DNA from: G039954875 sp039954875
Lineage (GTDB): Bacteria; Bacteroidota; Bacteroidia; Flavobacteriales; Blattabacteriaceae
Length of the DNA: 64,000 bases
Assembly: GCA_039954875.1 (NCBI GenBank)
Contig: CP157202.1
Location: 1,116,001 to 1,180,000 of the forward strand
Reading direction: 5' to 3'
This document shows, in pieces, positions 19,801 to 30,202 of the stretch; the first letter of the stretch is position 1, and every line of letters starts with the position of its first letter. The position numbers and the translations under genes are program-made. The notes under the pieces are model-generated. The model ran no database searches. It saw only the letters and a list, made by a program, of their open reading frames with translations, and was not told the origin of the DNA.

Positions 19801-21303
19801 ATGCAACAGCTGTCAGAACAAGAAATCGTACGCAGAAACAAGCTCGAGCAACTAAAAATCTTGGGTATAGATCCTTACCCGGCGGCAACTTATTCTATAG
19901 ACACTACTGCTCAAGATATCCTTGAAAATTACGAAAAGGGGAAGGAAGTGCAAATCGCCGGACGGTTGATGCGTATGCGTATCATGGGGAAGGCTTCCTT
20001 TGCAGAGCTCAAGGATCATAGTGGCCGCATACAAATCTACATCACTCGGGACGATATTTCCAACGATACGGAAAAAACCGCTTACAATACCGTCTTCAAA
20101 AAACTCATCGACATTGGAGATATCATCGGGATACAAGGTTTTTTGTTCAAGACAAAGATGGGCGAGATCACCATACACGCTAAAGCACTCACGCTGCTTT
20201 CTAAATCTTTGCGCCCACTTCCACAGGTGAAACCCGACAAAGGCGGGCAAGTGCACGATGCCTTTTCTGATCCTGAGCAACGCTACCGTATGCGTTACGT
20301 AGACCTAATAGTTAACGAGCAAGTCAAAGAAATTTTCCTCAAGCGCAATCGGATCATCCAATCCATACGCCAATTTTTAAATGATCAAGGTTATTTAGAA
20401 GTTGAGACCCCAATCTTACAGCCAATCCCCGGAGGAGCCATTGCACGTCCCTTCATCACTCATCATAATTCACTCGACATCCCACTCTATTTGCGTATTG
20501 CCAATGAGCTGTATCTAAAGCGACTGATCGTTGGAGGATTTGAAGGGGTATATGAGTTTGCTAAAGACTTCCGCAACGAAGGTATGGACCATACACACAA
20601 TCCAGAGTTCACCATCCTAGAACTTTACGTTGCCTACAAAGACTATCATTGGATGATGGACTTGACCGAACGTTTACTGGAAAACGCCTGTCTGGCGGTG
20701 AAAGGCACTACGGAGCTTCAAACCGATGGACAAATCATCAGTTTTAAGCCACCTTATTTCCGTGTGCCAATCTTTGAAGCAATCAAAACACATACAGGAT
20801 TTGATATCAGCGAGATGAACGAAAAAGTGCTTCGGGAGACCTGCCAAAAATTGGGTATCGAACCCAAATGCAGAATGGGCAAAGGAAAGCTCATCGATGA
20901 TATTTTTGACAAGAACTGCAAAACCCATTACGTACAACCAACTTTTATCATCGATCATCCGATAGGGATGAGTCCATTGAGCAAAAAGCATCGTGAAAAA
21001 GAAGGCCTTACCGAGCGTTTTGAACTCATAGTCAATGGAAAGGAAATCACGAATGCTTACTCTGAGCTCAATGATCCGATCGACCAAGTCGAACGCTTCC
21101 AAGAGCAATTTAGGCTAACTGAAAAAGGTGACGATGAAGCTATGTTTATCGACTACGACTTTGTACGTGCACTAGAATTCGGCATGCCCCCTACTGCAGG
21201 TATTGGTATCGGAATCGATAGATTGGCTATGCTGTTGACTGGGCAACGCTCTATCCAAGAAGTTTTATTCTTCCCACAGATGCGTCCAGAAAAAAGGAAT
21301 TAA
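19801..21303 (+). CDS. lysS: Lysyl-tRNA synthetase, class II
   Basis: Charges tRNA-Lys with lysine using ATP. The 500-residue product has the N-terminal OB fold for the anticodon (QIAGRLMRMRIMGKASFAEL near residues 46-65), then the class II core: motif 1 near FLNDQGYLEVETPILQPIPG, motif 2 FRNEGMDHTHNPEFTILE and motif 3 GMPPTAGIGIGIDRLAMLL. ATG 19801 is chosen over TTG 19765 because homology begins at MQQLSEQEIVRRNKLEQL and the promoter box lies between the two. It is monocistronic: the upstream neighbour is lipB on the other strand and the downstream one is a minus-strand pseudogene. Confidence 0.97.
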   Translation: MQQLSEQEIVRRNKLEQLKILGIDPYPAATYSIDTTAQDILENYEKGKEVQIAGRLMRMRIMGKASFAELKDHSGRIQIYITRDDISNDTEKTAYNTVFKKLIDIGDIIGIQGFLFKTKMGEITIHAKALTLLSKSLRPLPQVKPDKGGQVHDAFSDPEQRYRMRYVDLIVNEQVKEIFLKRNRIIQSIRQFLNDQGYLEVETPILQPIPGGAIARPFITHHNSLDIPLYLRIANELYLKRLIVGGFEGVYEFAKDFRNEGMDHTHNPEFTILELYVAYKDYHWMMDLTERLLENACLAVKGTTELQTDGQIISFKPPYFRVPIFEAIKTHTGFDISEMNEKVLRETCQKLGIEPKCRMGKGKLIDDIFDKNCKTHYVQPTFIIDHPIGMSPLSKKHREKEGLTERFELIVNGKEITNAYSELNDPIDQVERFQEQFRLTEKGDDEAMFIDYDFVRALEFGMPPTAGIGIGIDRLAMLLTGQRSIQEVLFFPQMRPEKRN

Positions 21304-22318
21304 AGTAAATACGCATCAGAGCGTCAAGACTCTCACTCAGCCCGTTTTCAGTAGCGATCTTGACCAGCTAATCTATATCGTAATAGTAACACACCTCGAG
21401 CATCACACGCAACTCAGTCCAAAAGTCACCGTCAGAAAAAGGCTTATAGATATTACGAATAGTGTCCGTACAAAAGACTACGGTGAACCCGGTAGGGATC
21501 ACATTCCAATATACTAGAGTAACAGAAGGTTATGACTCTGAATCAAAACGCTAGATACGGCTATGATCAATTCAAACTGTGGGCTAGTAGCTCATCATCA
21601 AATCAGCTTCCTTCATCAACACATATACTTCGTAGCGATATTTCTTAGGATAGGCTTGCTAAAGAGATGCTATATAAAGCCGCTATCCGTACCTGCACGC
21701 CGGTGCTCTATGGTCTTTCGGGGCAATTGCTAAATCTCTCGTTCTTCATCAGTGTTTTGAATTGATCTACATGTACGTACACGAACTTGTTGCCCGATTT
21801 GGCTATACTGAGCAAAACATCCAGATATTAGTCTTCGTTTACCAAAATACTTTGTCTGGTAATCCTCCTATGATATTAACGAATTCTACCAACACATCAA
21901 ACTAATAACGCACCTTCGTATCCAATACCCCTTGAACACCTGATTGGTAAAACGTATGTGAAGATCCTTACCATAGAACCCCCAAAGCTTCTGGGCAGCC
22001 TTGGGCTGGGCCATACGGTCTTCAATCAACCTCATCGACATCCATAAAGGTATCTATGACTTGGGCTACCTGCTCTAAAAAACATTCTCTACCACTCTGG
22101 TGGTACACACATAGATATCATCTACTGTGGCCAGAGGTCTCATCTCATCGACGAAAGATATCACCATCTCCTTGAGACTAAGAATAAGTGTGATTAAAAT
22201 TATCTTCCGTGAATGTATAAACCCCATCCAGATGCGCATGAGCGTTAACCTAGCTTATATTTTGTTTGATCTTTTGGATGACACATTCTTTAAAATCCAT
22301 ATGGATAGATTTTATCAC
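21304..22318 (-). pseudogene. Amidohydrolase (cytosine deaminase-like), pseudogene
   Basis: Minus-strand pieces in three frames rebuild a TIM-barrel amidohydrolase of about 335 codons: NAHAHLDGVYTFTEDNFNHT with the HxH metal site, then STVDDIY, VIDTFMDVDEV, EFVNIIGGLPDKVF, PTGFTVVFCTDTIRNIY and FSDGDFWTELRVMLE near the C-terminus. The last Asp (CTDTI where relatives have GTDN) is the metal or proton-transfer residue of the family. Many stops and shifts are present. It lies 48 bp downstream of argH on the same strand, so it may once have shared its transcript. Substrate class is a guess from resemblance to cytosine deaminases. Confidence 0.7.
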
Positions 22319-22365
22319 ATATTAAAAACCCCATCGTCTTGATGAAATTCGTTTGGAACATAACA

Positions 22366-23712
22366 TCAATCATCAGCCTCCTTCCCCAGCAACCGGCTGA
22401 TAGCCTGATGAGCCTTTTCAAAATGAAATGCTTCCAAAGCACGTTCCATCCCCCTTCTAATATCTTCATTACAAAGATTTCCAATACTCCCCTCATGCGA
22501 ATGAGTCACTTGCATAAGAGGTTCAAAACAGCCCTGTTGGATGTCAAGCCCCACTTTTTTATAGGCATCTCTGAATGATATTCCTCCTTGCACAAGTTGA
22601 TTGACCACCTCTACACTGAAGATATACCGGTATTTTTCATCCTGAAGGATGTCCTTTCTCACAATGATATGTCCGAGCATGTATTGAACAATGCCCAAGC
22701 AACTTTTCAATTGATCAAATACTAGCAAAAAACTTTCTTTGATCAGCTGCAGATCTCGATGATAGCCAGAAGATAGATTAGCTGTAATCAAGGCGATTTC
22801 GTTAGGTAAAGCAAGCATACGGTTGCAATGCGCACGGATCAGCTCAAAAACATCAGGATTTTTCTTGTGTGGCATGATGCTCGAACCAGTCGTCAAGTGA
22901 TCTGGAAAGCTGATGAAACCAAAATTTTGTCCCATATATAGACATATGTCCTGAGAAAGTTTGCCCAAAGTAGCTGCTATAGCACTCAAGGCTTCAGCTA
23001 CGACACGTTCGGTCTTGCCGCGGCCCATCTGAGCGTAGACTACATTATAATTCAAGTCTTCAAATCCGAGAAGCTCGGTAGTCATACGGCGATTTAAATG
23101 GAAAGATGAGCCATAACCAGCTGCCGAACCCAAAGGGTTTTTGTTCGTGATGCGATAGGCTGCTTGTAGAAACAACAGATCATCTACCAAACTCTCAGCA
23201 TAAGCAGAAAACCAAAGTCCAAAAGATGAAGGCATAGCAATCTGATAGTGCGTATAACCCGGAAGCAAGAGGTCTTTGTGGCGTTCGCTGAGCTGGATCA
23301 ATAATTCAAAAAGAGTTTGTATAAGGATTACGATTGCTTGGATCTCGGCACGGATGAAGAGTTTCAGGTCGACCAAAACCTGGTCATTGCGCGAGCGTCC
23401 ACTATGGATTTTTTTACCCACTTCACCCAGACGTTGGGTCAATAGGAGCTCAACCTGCGAATGAACATCTTCAACCCCTTCCTCTATTTTAAAATCCCCA
23501 AGAGTAATCTCAACATAGATTCTACGCAATGCTTCGGTCAAGATGGGTAACTCCTCCTTGCTCAGCAGACCGATGCTTTCGAGCATACTGACATGGGCCA
23601 AAGTACCGATGACATCATGCGGCGCTAGGAGTATATCAAGCTCACGGTCCTTACCTACGGTGAAGCGCTCAATCTCCTCGCTAATCTGAAAATCTTTTTG
23701 CCAAAGTTTCAC
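22366..23712 (-). CDS. argH: Argininosuccinate lyase
   Basis: Splits argininosuccinate into arginine and fumarate, the last step of arginine synthesis. The 448-residue product is complete: MKLWQKDFQISEEIERFTVG, EDVHSQVE, KIHSGRSRNDQVLVDLKLF, the catalytic-His region GYTHYQIAMPSSFG, NKNPLGSAAGYG and the superfamily signature GSSIMPHKKNPD with its flexible catalytic loop. The start is GTG at 23712, matching the usual MKLWQKDF start of Bacteroidota ArgH. No other arginine gene is in the window; upstream is a decayed stretch and downstream a pseudogene, so argH persists as an island. Whether arginine synthesis is complete elsewhere cannot be judged. Confidence 0.95.
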   Translation of the reverse strand: MKLWQKDFQISEEIERFTVGKDRELDILLAPHDVIGTLAHVSMLESIGLLSKEELPILTEALRRIYVEITLGDFKIEEGVEDVHSQVELLLTQRLGEVGKKIHSGRSRNDQVLVDLKLFIRAEIQAIVILIQTLFELLIQLSERHKDLLLPGYTHYQIAMPSSFGLWFSAYAESLVDDLLFLQAAYRITNKNPLGSAAGYGSSFHLNRRMTTELLGFEDLNYNVVYAQMGRGKTERVVAEALSAIAATLGKLSQDICLYMGQNFGFISFPDHLTTGSSIMPHKKNPDVFELIRAHCNRMLALPNEIALITANLSSGYHRDLQLIKESFLLVFDQLKSCLGIVQYMLGHIIVRKDILQDEKYRYIFSVEVVNQLVQGGISFRDAYKKVGLDIQQGCFEPLMQVTHSHEGSIGNLCNEDIRRGMERALEAFHFEKAHQAISRLLGKEADD

Positions 23713-24591
23713 GTGTTGGATATTGTATTCAGAACACGTTGGCTAAAGTAGCTTAAAGATCACACCGAACAAAATGTTTTGCTGTATGAAAAATAAATCT
23801 TGAGAAGCTTTATCTGCAGAACTTTTCGTAGTACGGACCCATGGAATGTTGATGTATCCCCCTTTGAGTTCGGGTTGAATAAAAAAGTATTAAAATAAAA
23901 TGAGGTTCAAACCCACTTTGGCAGCAGTTCTGAAATTATCCAAGCTCCATTCGGCACTTCTAGGATAGTCCATAAGCCTTATATAAGTTTTAAGGCACAT
24001 CACCCCCTTAACTTATCAAAGTACTCACCTGTATGTATTTAAGGTTCAGTATAATGTATAGTGTCATATAATTCTATCGAGTAAGCTCTAAGTTGAGATG
24101 GTTCAGTCCGAAAGTATGCCGATAATAGCCGAGTAATTTCCCAGGGATTTTTTTCTCCACTCCACTGTATTCTCCATCAAGTTTCGACCTTTTACAGACA
24201 TAATGCGATACACTGACCTCTTGTGCTCTTTCTACAACACATCTCATATGATCGGCCAAAAAAAGTTCATAATGATCATTGATGGAATAATCTATGCGGG
24301 TTGGTCTAAGTAAGAGTCCAATGATAGGAAATAGCCATCTAAGACTTTACCTTAACCTCGTTCAGGGTGCAGTCATAATATTGGGGCCATCTGAAACACA
24401 TGTCTGATCTAGTATACTCGGCAGTATTCCATCCCCAATAGAGTTTGATTTTCTATTTATTACTATATTAATATTATAGTTCGGTATTTTATACCTTACT
24501 TGAAACGAAGAAAAAGATCGTAAAAATCAATGGAGTAAAAAATTTTATATATCTAATTTTAATATATTTTTAAAGGTCAAAATCTATCTGT
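23713..24591 (-). other. Decayed minus-strand region, unidentified
   Basis: An open minus-strand frame at 24074-24259 reads MADHMRCVVERAQEVSVSHY, then KKIPGKLLGYYRHTFGLN, and is continued upstream in frame-shifted form by RPTRIDYSINDHYELFLADH near 24260-24310. It looks like true former protein but I cannot name it. The remaining sequence up to argH has only short pieces. 24430-24590 is AT-rich and precedes the plus-strand rsmF pseudogene. Confidence 0.35.
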
Positions 24592-25943
24592 ATGCAGCTA
24601 GCCGACAAGTTTAAAGAAAGAATGCAAAAGCGATTGTTAGAAAAATAGCAATCATTTTACCAATGTTTACAGGAGATTCCGCCTGTGAGCATCCGTCTAA
24701 ACAGACTCAAAAAAATTGAACCCCAAGGGGAAAATGTACCTTGGTGTACAGAAGGTATCTATCTGTCAAAACCTAAAAAAAATTATCACCGATCCGTTAT
24801 GACATGCTAGATATTATTACGTGCAAGAGGCTTCCTCAATGTTTCTAGACCATATCTTGAAGTTTTTATACCCTACTTAGGAGCCAGAAATCATCTTAGA
24901 CCTCTATGCTGCTCCAGGAGGAAAGAGCACCTTACTAGCAACCCATTTCACAAAATACCTACTTATAGCAAACGAAACGATACGCAGTCGCACAAATCCA
25001 CTTATAGAAAACGTAATCAAATCGAGCACTCCCAATGTAATAGTTATCAACAACGATCCGAAGGAGTTGGGAAAGCTCATCGACTCTTTTGATCTCATTC
25101 TCACAGATACACCTTGCTCAGGAGAAGGACTATTTAGAAAAAAATTATAAAGTACCGCAGCATGGAATCCTCGATTACTCGACTTGTGTGTATCAAGACA
25201 AAGACGGATATTTTTTGATACCTGGGACATACTTAAACCAGAAAGTCATATGATCTACTCAACTTGTACTTTCAACCCGGAAGAGAACAAAAACAATCTC
25301 GCCTATTGGAGTCAAAAACTCGATTTTAATTCGCTAGAAATCCCTTTTCCAGAACATTGGAAGACCTGTCCAGTGAAAAAGGGTGAGATTTTCAGTTACT
25401 ATTTTTATCCCCACCGCATCAAAGGTGAAAGCTTTTTTGTTTCAGTGCTTCAAAAAAATGTAACAACATCTCCAAAGATGGCTTTCTACAAGAAGGGAAG
25501 GATTCCTTTATCACCCATCGACAAGACTAATAGTGAAAAAATACACTCCTGGATAAGGGCCGATACAGTCGACACACTACGGCTCGTGAGAAACAGAAGC
25601 TCAATCTATGCCCTGGATTAAAAACATGCTGAGTATTTGAACGTTTTAAAGACATCAATGCGCCCCATCTACCAAGGGACCATAATGGGTGAAACAAAAA
25701 AATATTTTTTTCGTCCCAGCACACGCCTTCACTCTATCCAGTATCTTATCCGAGCTGGTACCGAATACCTCTTTGGAACTACCTAAAGCCTTAGACTATC
25801 CGCGCAGAAAACAACTCTATCCAAACAAAAACATAGGATAGGAAACCGTTTCCTTCCAAGGATGGCAGCTTGGTTGGATAAAACGCCTTAAGCATCGTAC
25901 CAATAATGGCTATCCCAAAACATATGCTATTAAAAATTATTAA
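24592..25943 (+). pseudogene. rRNA cytosine-C5 methyltransferase RsmF-like, pseudogene
   Basis: The remains follow the NOL1/NOP2/Sun family from end to end: MQLADKFKERMQKRLLEK, then an early in-frame TAG, PPVSIRLNRLKK, VQEASSMFLDHILK, DLYAAPGGKSTLL (SAM motif), VIVINNDPKELGKLIDSFD, LTDTPCSGEGLFRK with the PC motif, IYSTCTFNPEENKNN with the catalytic TC motif, and a C-terminal PUA-like part FQGWQLGWIKRLKHRTNNGY. The catalytic motifs are still readable, so loss is recent. The 145-codon frame at 25184-25621 could still make a C-terminal piece, but it lacks the SAM site. Active RsmF methylates cytosines of 16S rRNA. Confidence 0.8.
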
Positions 25944-26086
25944 CTCATTTACCTATTATTAATTAATAATTATTTATTGTAAAATGTATATATTAATATA
26001 ATTTCATAAGATAATATTAGATAATGTTTTTAATTTATTTTTTTTATTAAACTTTATCTCTTAATTGATCTAATAATATCAAGTCT

Positions 26087-27114
26087 ATGTCAAAAAGCAT
26101 TTTCATCGCTCCCAAGGGCTACCAATCTTCTTTTTCACTGAAGGAAACCGAAGCAGCCATCAAAACACTGAAAGATTACTTAGAAAAATAACTGACCAAT
26201 ACACTCGGTCTAAACATAGTATCTGCCCCACTTTTTGTCTTCCCAGACACCGGACTCAATGACAATCTAAATGGTACAGAAACCCCAGTTTCCTTTCAAG
26301 CAACATTAGCTTCTGAAAAAACAACCGAAATCGTCCACTCCTTAGCCAAGTGGAAACGCATGGCACTCCACCGCTATGGCTTCCAACCAGGAGAGGGCCT
26401 CTACACCAGACATGAATGCCATCCGTAAGGACGAGGAGTTATCTAATCTCCATTCCATCTACGTCGATCAATGGGATTGGTAGATGATCATACCCGAAGG
26501 ACAACGAACAGTATATTTTCTAAAACAAACAGTACGTAAACTTTTTTCCGTGTTCAAAAAAACAGAGGCTTTCATCAGTACAAAACATCCTGAATTGGGC
26601 ACAACCTGGTTGCCGGAAGACATCCACTTCATCACTACCCAAGAAGTAAAAGATACTTATCCTAAGCTTAGACCCAAAGAAAGAGAAAACGAAATCGCCA
26701 AAAGACATAACGCAGTCTTCATTATGCAGATCGGTGACGTGCTCAAATCAGGTCTAAAACACGCGATGGACGCTCTCCCGATTATGACGACTGGCAGCTA
26801 AATGTGAAGACATTGTATTTTGGGTATCCAATCCTAGAATACACCTTTGAGCTTTCGAATATGGGGATACATGTAAATGCTGAAAGCCTCAAAAGCCAGT
26901 CAAAAAAAGCAAGTACCACAACGCACTTCAACCGCCCATTCCATGAGATTATCCTCAAAAAAGAACTCCCCTTGACCATTGGTGGGGAGGTATAGGTCAA
27001 TCACGTATTTGCATGTATTTCCTAAGGAAAACACACATCGGAGAAGTACAAGCATCTATATGGGATGCAGAAACCGAGAAGAAAAGCAAGGAATCAAACA
27101 TCACTTTATTGTGA
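26087..27114 (+). pseudogene. asnA: Aspartate-ammonia ligase, pseudogene
   Basis: AsnA makes asparagine from aspartate, ammonia and ATP. The order is complete: MSKSIFIAPKGYQSSFSLKE, stop TAA at 26189-26191, LTNTLGLNIVSAPLFVFPDT, VSFQATLA, EIVHSLAKWKRMALHRYG, then frameshift, DMNAIRKDEELSNLHSIYV, WDW stop, FLKQTVRKLFSVFKKTE, PKLRPKERENEIAKRHNAVF, FELSNMGIHVNAESL, ELPLTIGGEV and GEVQASIWDAETEKK. The parent would be about 342 codons. The breaks are few and most motifs survive, so inactivation is recent. A terminator hairpin at 27132 still follows. Asparagine would have to come from the host or another synthetase. Confidence 0.88.
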
Positions 27115-27131
27115 AACCATCAACCCTTAGG

Positions 27132-27160
27132 AAAATCCCGTATTTGATCCGGGATTTTTT
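27132..27160 (+). terminator. Rho-independent terminator between asnA remnant and gltP
   Basis: AAAATCCCG pairs with CGGGATTTT (9 bp) around a 9-base loop, with a T-run ending at 27160. It lies between the convergent asnA pseudogene and gltP and could stop transcription from both sides, although the T-run is better on the plus strand. Confidence 0.7.
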
Positions 27161-27185
27161 ATTGACTCCACCCCCACTCACTGCT

Positions 27186-28577
27186 TCAATCTTCCACTTC
27201 ATGTTCGAGATAATCCTTGGCCCTTTGCGTGTCAAGTTCGCCTTCTGAACGGGCAATGACACAACTAGCCAAACCATTTCCAATCACATTAACCATAGTA
27301 CGGGCCATATCCATCAACTCATCGATGCCGATGATAGCCAATATAGGCCAAGTAGGTAAACCAAAAGAAGCAGCCGTACCAAGCAAAATCACCAAAGAAG
27401 CCCGAGGGACCCCTGCTACACCTTTACTCGTCAAAATCAGCGTCAGACCGATGAGCAACTGCTTGCTAAAACTCAGATCTATCCCTGCAGCTTGGGCCAC
27501 AAAAACTGTCGCCAAAGACAAGTAAAGTGTCGTACCGTCAAGATTGAAACTATAACCAGTAGGTATGACAAAAGCAATGATCTTACGCGGGACGCCCAAT
27601 TTTTCCAGATGCTCCATCAGGATAGGCAAAGCCGACTCTGAACTCGTCGTGGCAAAAGCCAGAGAGACAGGCTCAGCCAAAGCCTTGAAAAAAGCCTTTA
27701 CAGGTATTCCAGTCCAAAGCAATATGGGAAATAAAACAACCAATATAAAAATAAAAAGGGCCACATAAAGCGTTAACAAAAGCTGAAAAAGATTAGCCAA
27801 AATCCCCACCCCCATATGTCCCACCGTATAAGCGATAGCAGAACCCACGCCGATAGGAGCAATATACATGATGATTTTAGTAAATTTAAACGTAATCTCA
27901 GCAAGACTTTCCGCAAAATCAAGCATCGGCCTACGTTTCCTATCCTCTAAGAGTACCATGGACACACCAAAAACTACAGAGAAAACCACTATAGGCAACA
28001 CATCTCCATGATAGATCGACTTGATAAAATTTTCAGGGAATACATGCAATATCGTATCCTGCCAGCTCTGACTTTCCACTTGTGGAAGCTTTTCATTAAG
28101 TCTCTCAGGGATTGCAATCCCCACACCTGCCCTTGAAATATTGATAGCCACCAGGCCAATGATCAAAGCCAAAGTTGTGACCATTTCAAAATAAAGCATA
28201 GATTTCCACCCCATCCTACCCAATTGTTTGATATTGGAATGACCTGCAATACCCACAACCAATGTCGAAAATAAGATCGGTGCAATGATGGTCTTGATCA
28301 GTCGTAAAAATATCTTAGACAAAAAACGGAGTTCGACGGCCACCTTAGGGAAGTCCAACCCAACCTCTATCCCAATGAGCATGGAAAACAAGATCCACGT
28401 AGTTAAACTTCTTTTAAAAATGGCATAGTAAACAAAAACAACAATCACCCCCCATCGTAACACAGACAACAAACCTCCACTTATACCTAAAAAATTCCTC
28501 GATAAATGAATAGCTGCATAGATCAACGTGGCAATAAGCCCCACCAGCAAAACCCGATTAATTTTCGTTTTCATCAT
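27186..28577 (-). CDS. gltP: Dicarboxylate/glutamate:cation symporter (DAACS family)
   Basis: A GltP/DctA-type secondary carrier importing glutamate, aspartate or C4-dicarboxylates with protons or sodium. The 463-residue product has about eight membrane helices and both re-entrant hairpins. The HP1 motif is TTSSESALPILMEHLEKLGV, followed by VIPTGYSFNLDGTTLYLSLA (the NMDGT-like motif of helix 7, here NLDGT), HP2 near TSKGVAGVPRASLVILLGTA, and helix 8 with IGIDELMDMARTMVNVIGNG, whose Asp, Arg and Asn bind substrate and ion. All are intact. Starts at ATG 28577. In a genome losing synthetic genes, an intact importer of acidic amino acids fits dependence on a host. Exact substrate unknown. Confidence 0.93.
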   Translation of the reverse strand: MMKTKINRVLLVGLIATLIYAAIHLSRNFLGISGGLLSVLRWGVIVVFVYYAIFKRSLTTWILFSMLIGIEVGLDFPKVAVELRFLSKIFLRLIKTIIAPILFSTLVVGIAGHSNIKQLGRMGWKSMLYFEMVTTLALIIGLVAINISRAGVGIAIPERLNEKLPQVESQSWQDTILHVFPENFIKSIYHGDVLPIVVFSVVFGVSMVLLEDRKRRPMLDFAESLAEITFKFTKIIMYIAPIGVGSAIAYTVGHMGVGILANLFQLLLTLYVALFIFILVVLFPILLWTGIPVKAFFKALAEPVSLAFATTSSESALPILMEHLEKLGVPRKIIAFVIPTGYSFNLDGTTLYLSLATVFVAQAAGIDLSFSKQLLIGLTLILTSKGVAGVPRASLVILLGTAASFGLPTWPILAIIGIDELMDMARTMVNVIGNGLASCVIARSEGELDTQRAKDYLEHEVED

Positions 28578-28652
28578 AATTTATAAACTAACTTTTGTTC
28601 GCTAATATCTTCCCACCCCCCTCACGCCATCACTGTCCAATTAAAATTTCTG

Positions 28653-28668
28653 GTGCATAAGTATGCAC
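28653..28668. promoter_or_regulatory. Palindrome upstream of gltP, possible operator
   Basis: GTGCATAAGTATGCAC is a perfect 7-bp inverted repeat around a 2-base centre, 75 bp upstream of the gltP start. Its size and symmetry suit a dimeric regulator site, but there is no T-run next to it on the gltP strand that would make it a terminator. No regulator gene is nearby. Function is inferred only from position and symmetry. Confidence 0.3.
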
Positions 28669-29001
28669 AAAAAACAAGAATACAAAAAATATCGATGCAA
28701 ATGGAAAAAATTATTAATCATTGCCCCATACCAACAATGGAAATATTTCAGATAACCCTACAGATCAAATAACTTATTATTAATTATTTAAATGTAAATA
28801 TCCTTTAAACAATAGATCTTACTGCTAAAGCATCCTATCAAAAATCCATGCTATAAAAAATATCTCTTACGTGAAATTAATTGTTACAACGATTTCCACA
28901 ATCAAGGTGATAAAGCCATCAGCTGAAAAACATTTATCTATCCAAACAGATCAAAATTTTTCTCTTCGATATATCGCATCAGTATCAAATTTTTTTTTTT
29001 T
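28669..29001. other. AT-rich intergenic region between gltP and rpsU
   Basis: No frame, hairpin or repeat of note. Contains a T13 run just before the rpsU promoter box at 29002. Confidence 0.5.
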
Positions 29002-29009
29002 TAAATTTG
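29002..29009 (+). promoter_or_regulatory. Bacteroidota -7 box of rpsU
   Basis: TAAATTTG fits TAnnTTTG and lies 31 bp before the rpsU ATG, directly after a T-run. It would drive the rpsU-xerC-raiA transcript. Confidence 0.5.
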
Positions 29010-29040
29010 CTCAATATTCAAAAAAAAACGGCATTAAGGT

Positions 29041-29232
29041 ATGAGATTGATCACAGCGATAAAGGAAGGTGAATCCATTGAAAAAGCATTAAAAAAACAC
29101 AAAAAAAAATTCGACAAAACACGCGTAATTAGAGAACTCCGTCAACGCCAGCAATACACCAAACCCTCTAAAATCAGAAGAAACAAAATTCTCGAAGCAC
29201 AATACAAAGAGCGAATGAGATCAAAAGAATAA
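29041..29232 (+). CDS. rpsU: 30S ribosomal protein bS21
   Basis: The 63-residue basic product (MRLITAIKEGESIEKALKKH, then RELRQRQQYTKPSKIRR) is of the length and type of Bacteroidota bS21, a small-subunit protein near the mRNA entry and anti-Shine-Dalgarno region. It starts at ATG with a -7 box 31 bp upstream. In Bacteroidota it is normally followed by a tyrosine recombinase gene and raiA, as here, although both followers are broken. Confidence 0.95.
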   Translation: MRLITAIKEGESIEKALKKHKKKFDKTRVIRELRQRQQYTKPSKIRRNKILEAQYKERMRSKE

Positions 29233-29305
29233 TAATCTAGCTTTATATCATAGATTCTAGGCAGCAGTCAGACATAATTGAATGCATTTATAAAATAATC
29301 GACTT

Positions 29306-30202
29306 ATGTACATAGCAAAGTTTTTAAAATACATCTCGTGTGAGAAAAGGTATTATGCTAATACAGTAGCCAATTATAGTCACGATCTGAATGAGTTCTA
29401 CCCCCACCTTAAACATATTGGATACATAGGAACCATACTTGAGGTTTCCAAGCAAAACATTCTATCTTTCATCATCAGTCTATTAAAAAAATCAGAGCAA
29501 CAGTCCGATCAATCGGAAGCTCGTTACATTGACATCTTGCTATCACTACATGTAAAAAATAAATGCACTGAGTATCCATCCTCTTCAATAGATACTTTCA
29601 CATTCACGCAAATAAAAAAAAAGAAATACAAATCCTCTTTTCAATCAAAGAAATGGATATATTACTTTATGATCTGAGTCGATTCCCCGACACATTCATC
29701 GGCCAAATAGATCGGCTAGTTATCAAATTATTCTATGCCACAGAAATACGAAAAAGCAAATTGATCAACCTCCATCTGACAGACATAAATGTAAATAACG
29801 AAAGAATTAAAATGCTCGGGAAGGGAAAAAGAATAATCCCTATCCTTTCCTCATTAGGAAAGGACATTCTTGCATATATCGCTCAAAGGGCATCAATCGC
29901 AACACCATCCAACTCTTACCACATCGTAACCAAAAAAGGGAAAAAACTCTATGAAAAACTGATATATAGTGTAGTGGATACCTACCTTAGACTAATCAGT
30001 ACAAAAATCAAAAAAAGCCTTCATATTCTGAGACACACCTTCGCCATACGTCTATTAGATCACGGTACAAACTTAAACACTGTCAAAGAAATCCTTAGCC
30101 ATAGTACACTAGCCTCTACCCAGATCTAAATGTACATTACAATACCTAAAATCCGTTTACAACAAAACACATCCTCGTGAAACCAAAACTACCAAATTAT
30201 GA
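29306..30202 (+). pseudogene. xerC: XerC-type tyrosine recombinase, pseudogene
   Basis: Two overlapping frames (29306-29677 and 29653-30129) hold the two domains of a Xer recombinase. The N-terminal SAM-like domain starts MYIAKFLKYISCEKRYYANT. The catalytic domain has the first Arg in FYATEIRKSKLINLHLTDI, the strand Lys in LGKGKRIIPIL, HILRHTFAIRLLDHG with His and Arg, and EILSHSTLAS with the second His. The motif TQIYTH carrying the nucleophilic Tyr is disrupted: after TQI comes a stop, and the tail (LKSVYNKTHPRETK) continues in another frame. The ancestral TGA at 30200-30202 overlapped the raiA ATG. Xer enzymes resolve chromosome dimers; Bacteroidota often carry more than one. Confidence 0.85.

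Noticed and set aside
27217..27525. Plus-strand open frames inside gltP (also 27565-27768).
   Set aside because: They are antisense shadows of the clearly intact symporter gene.
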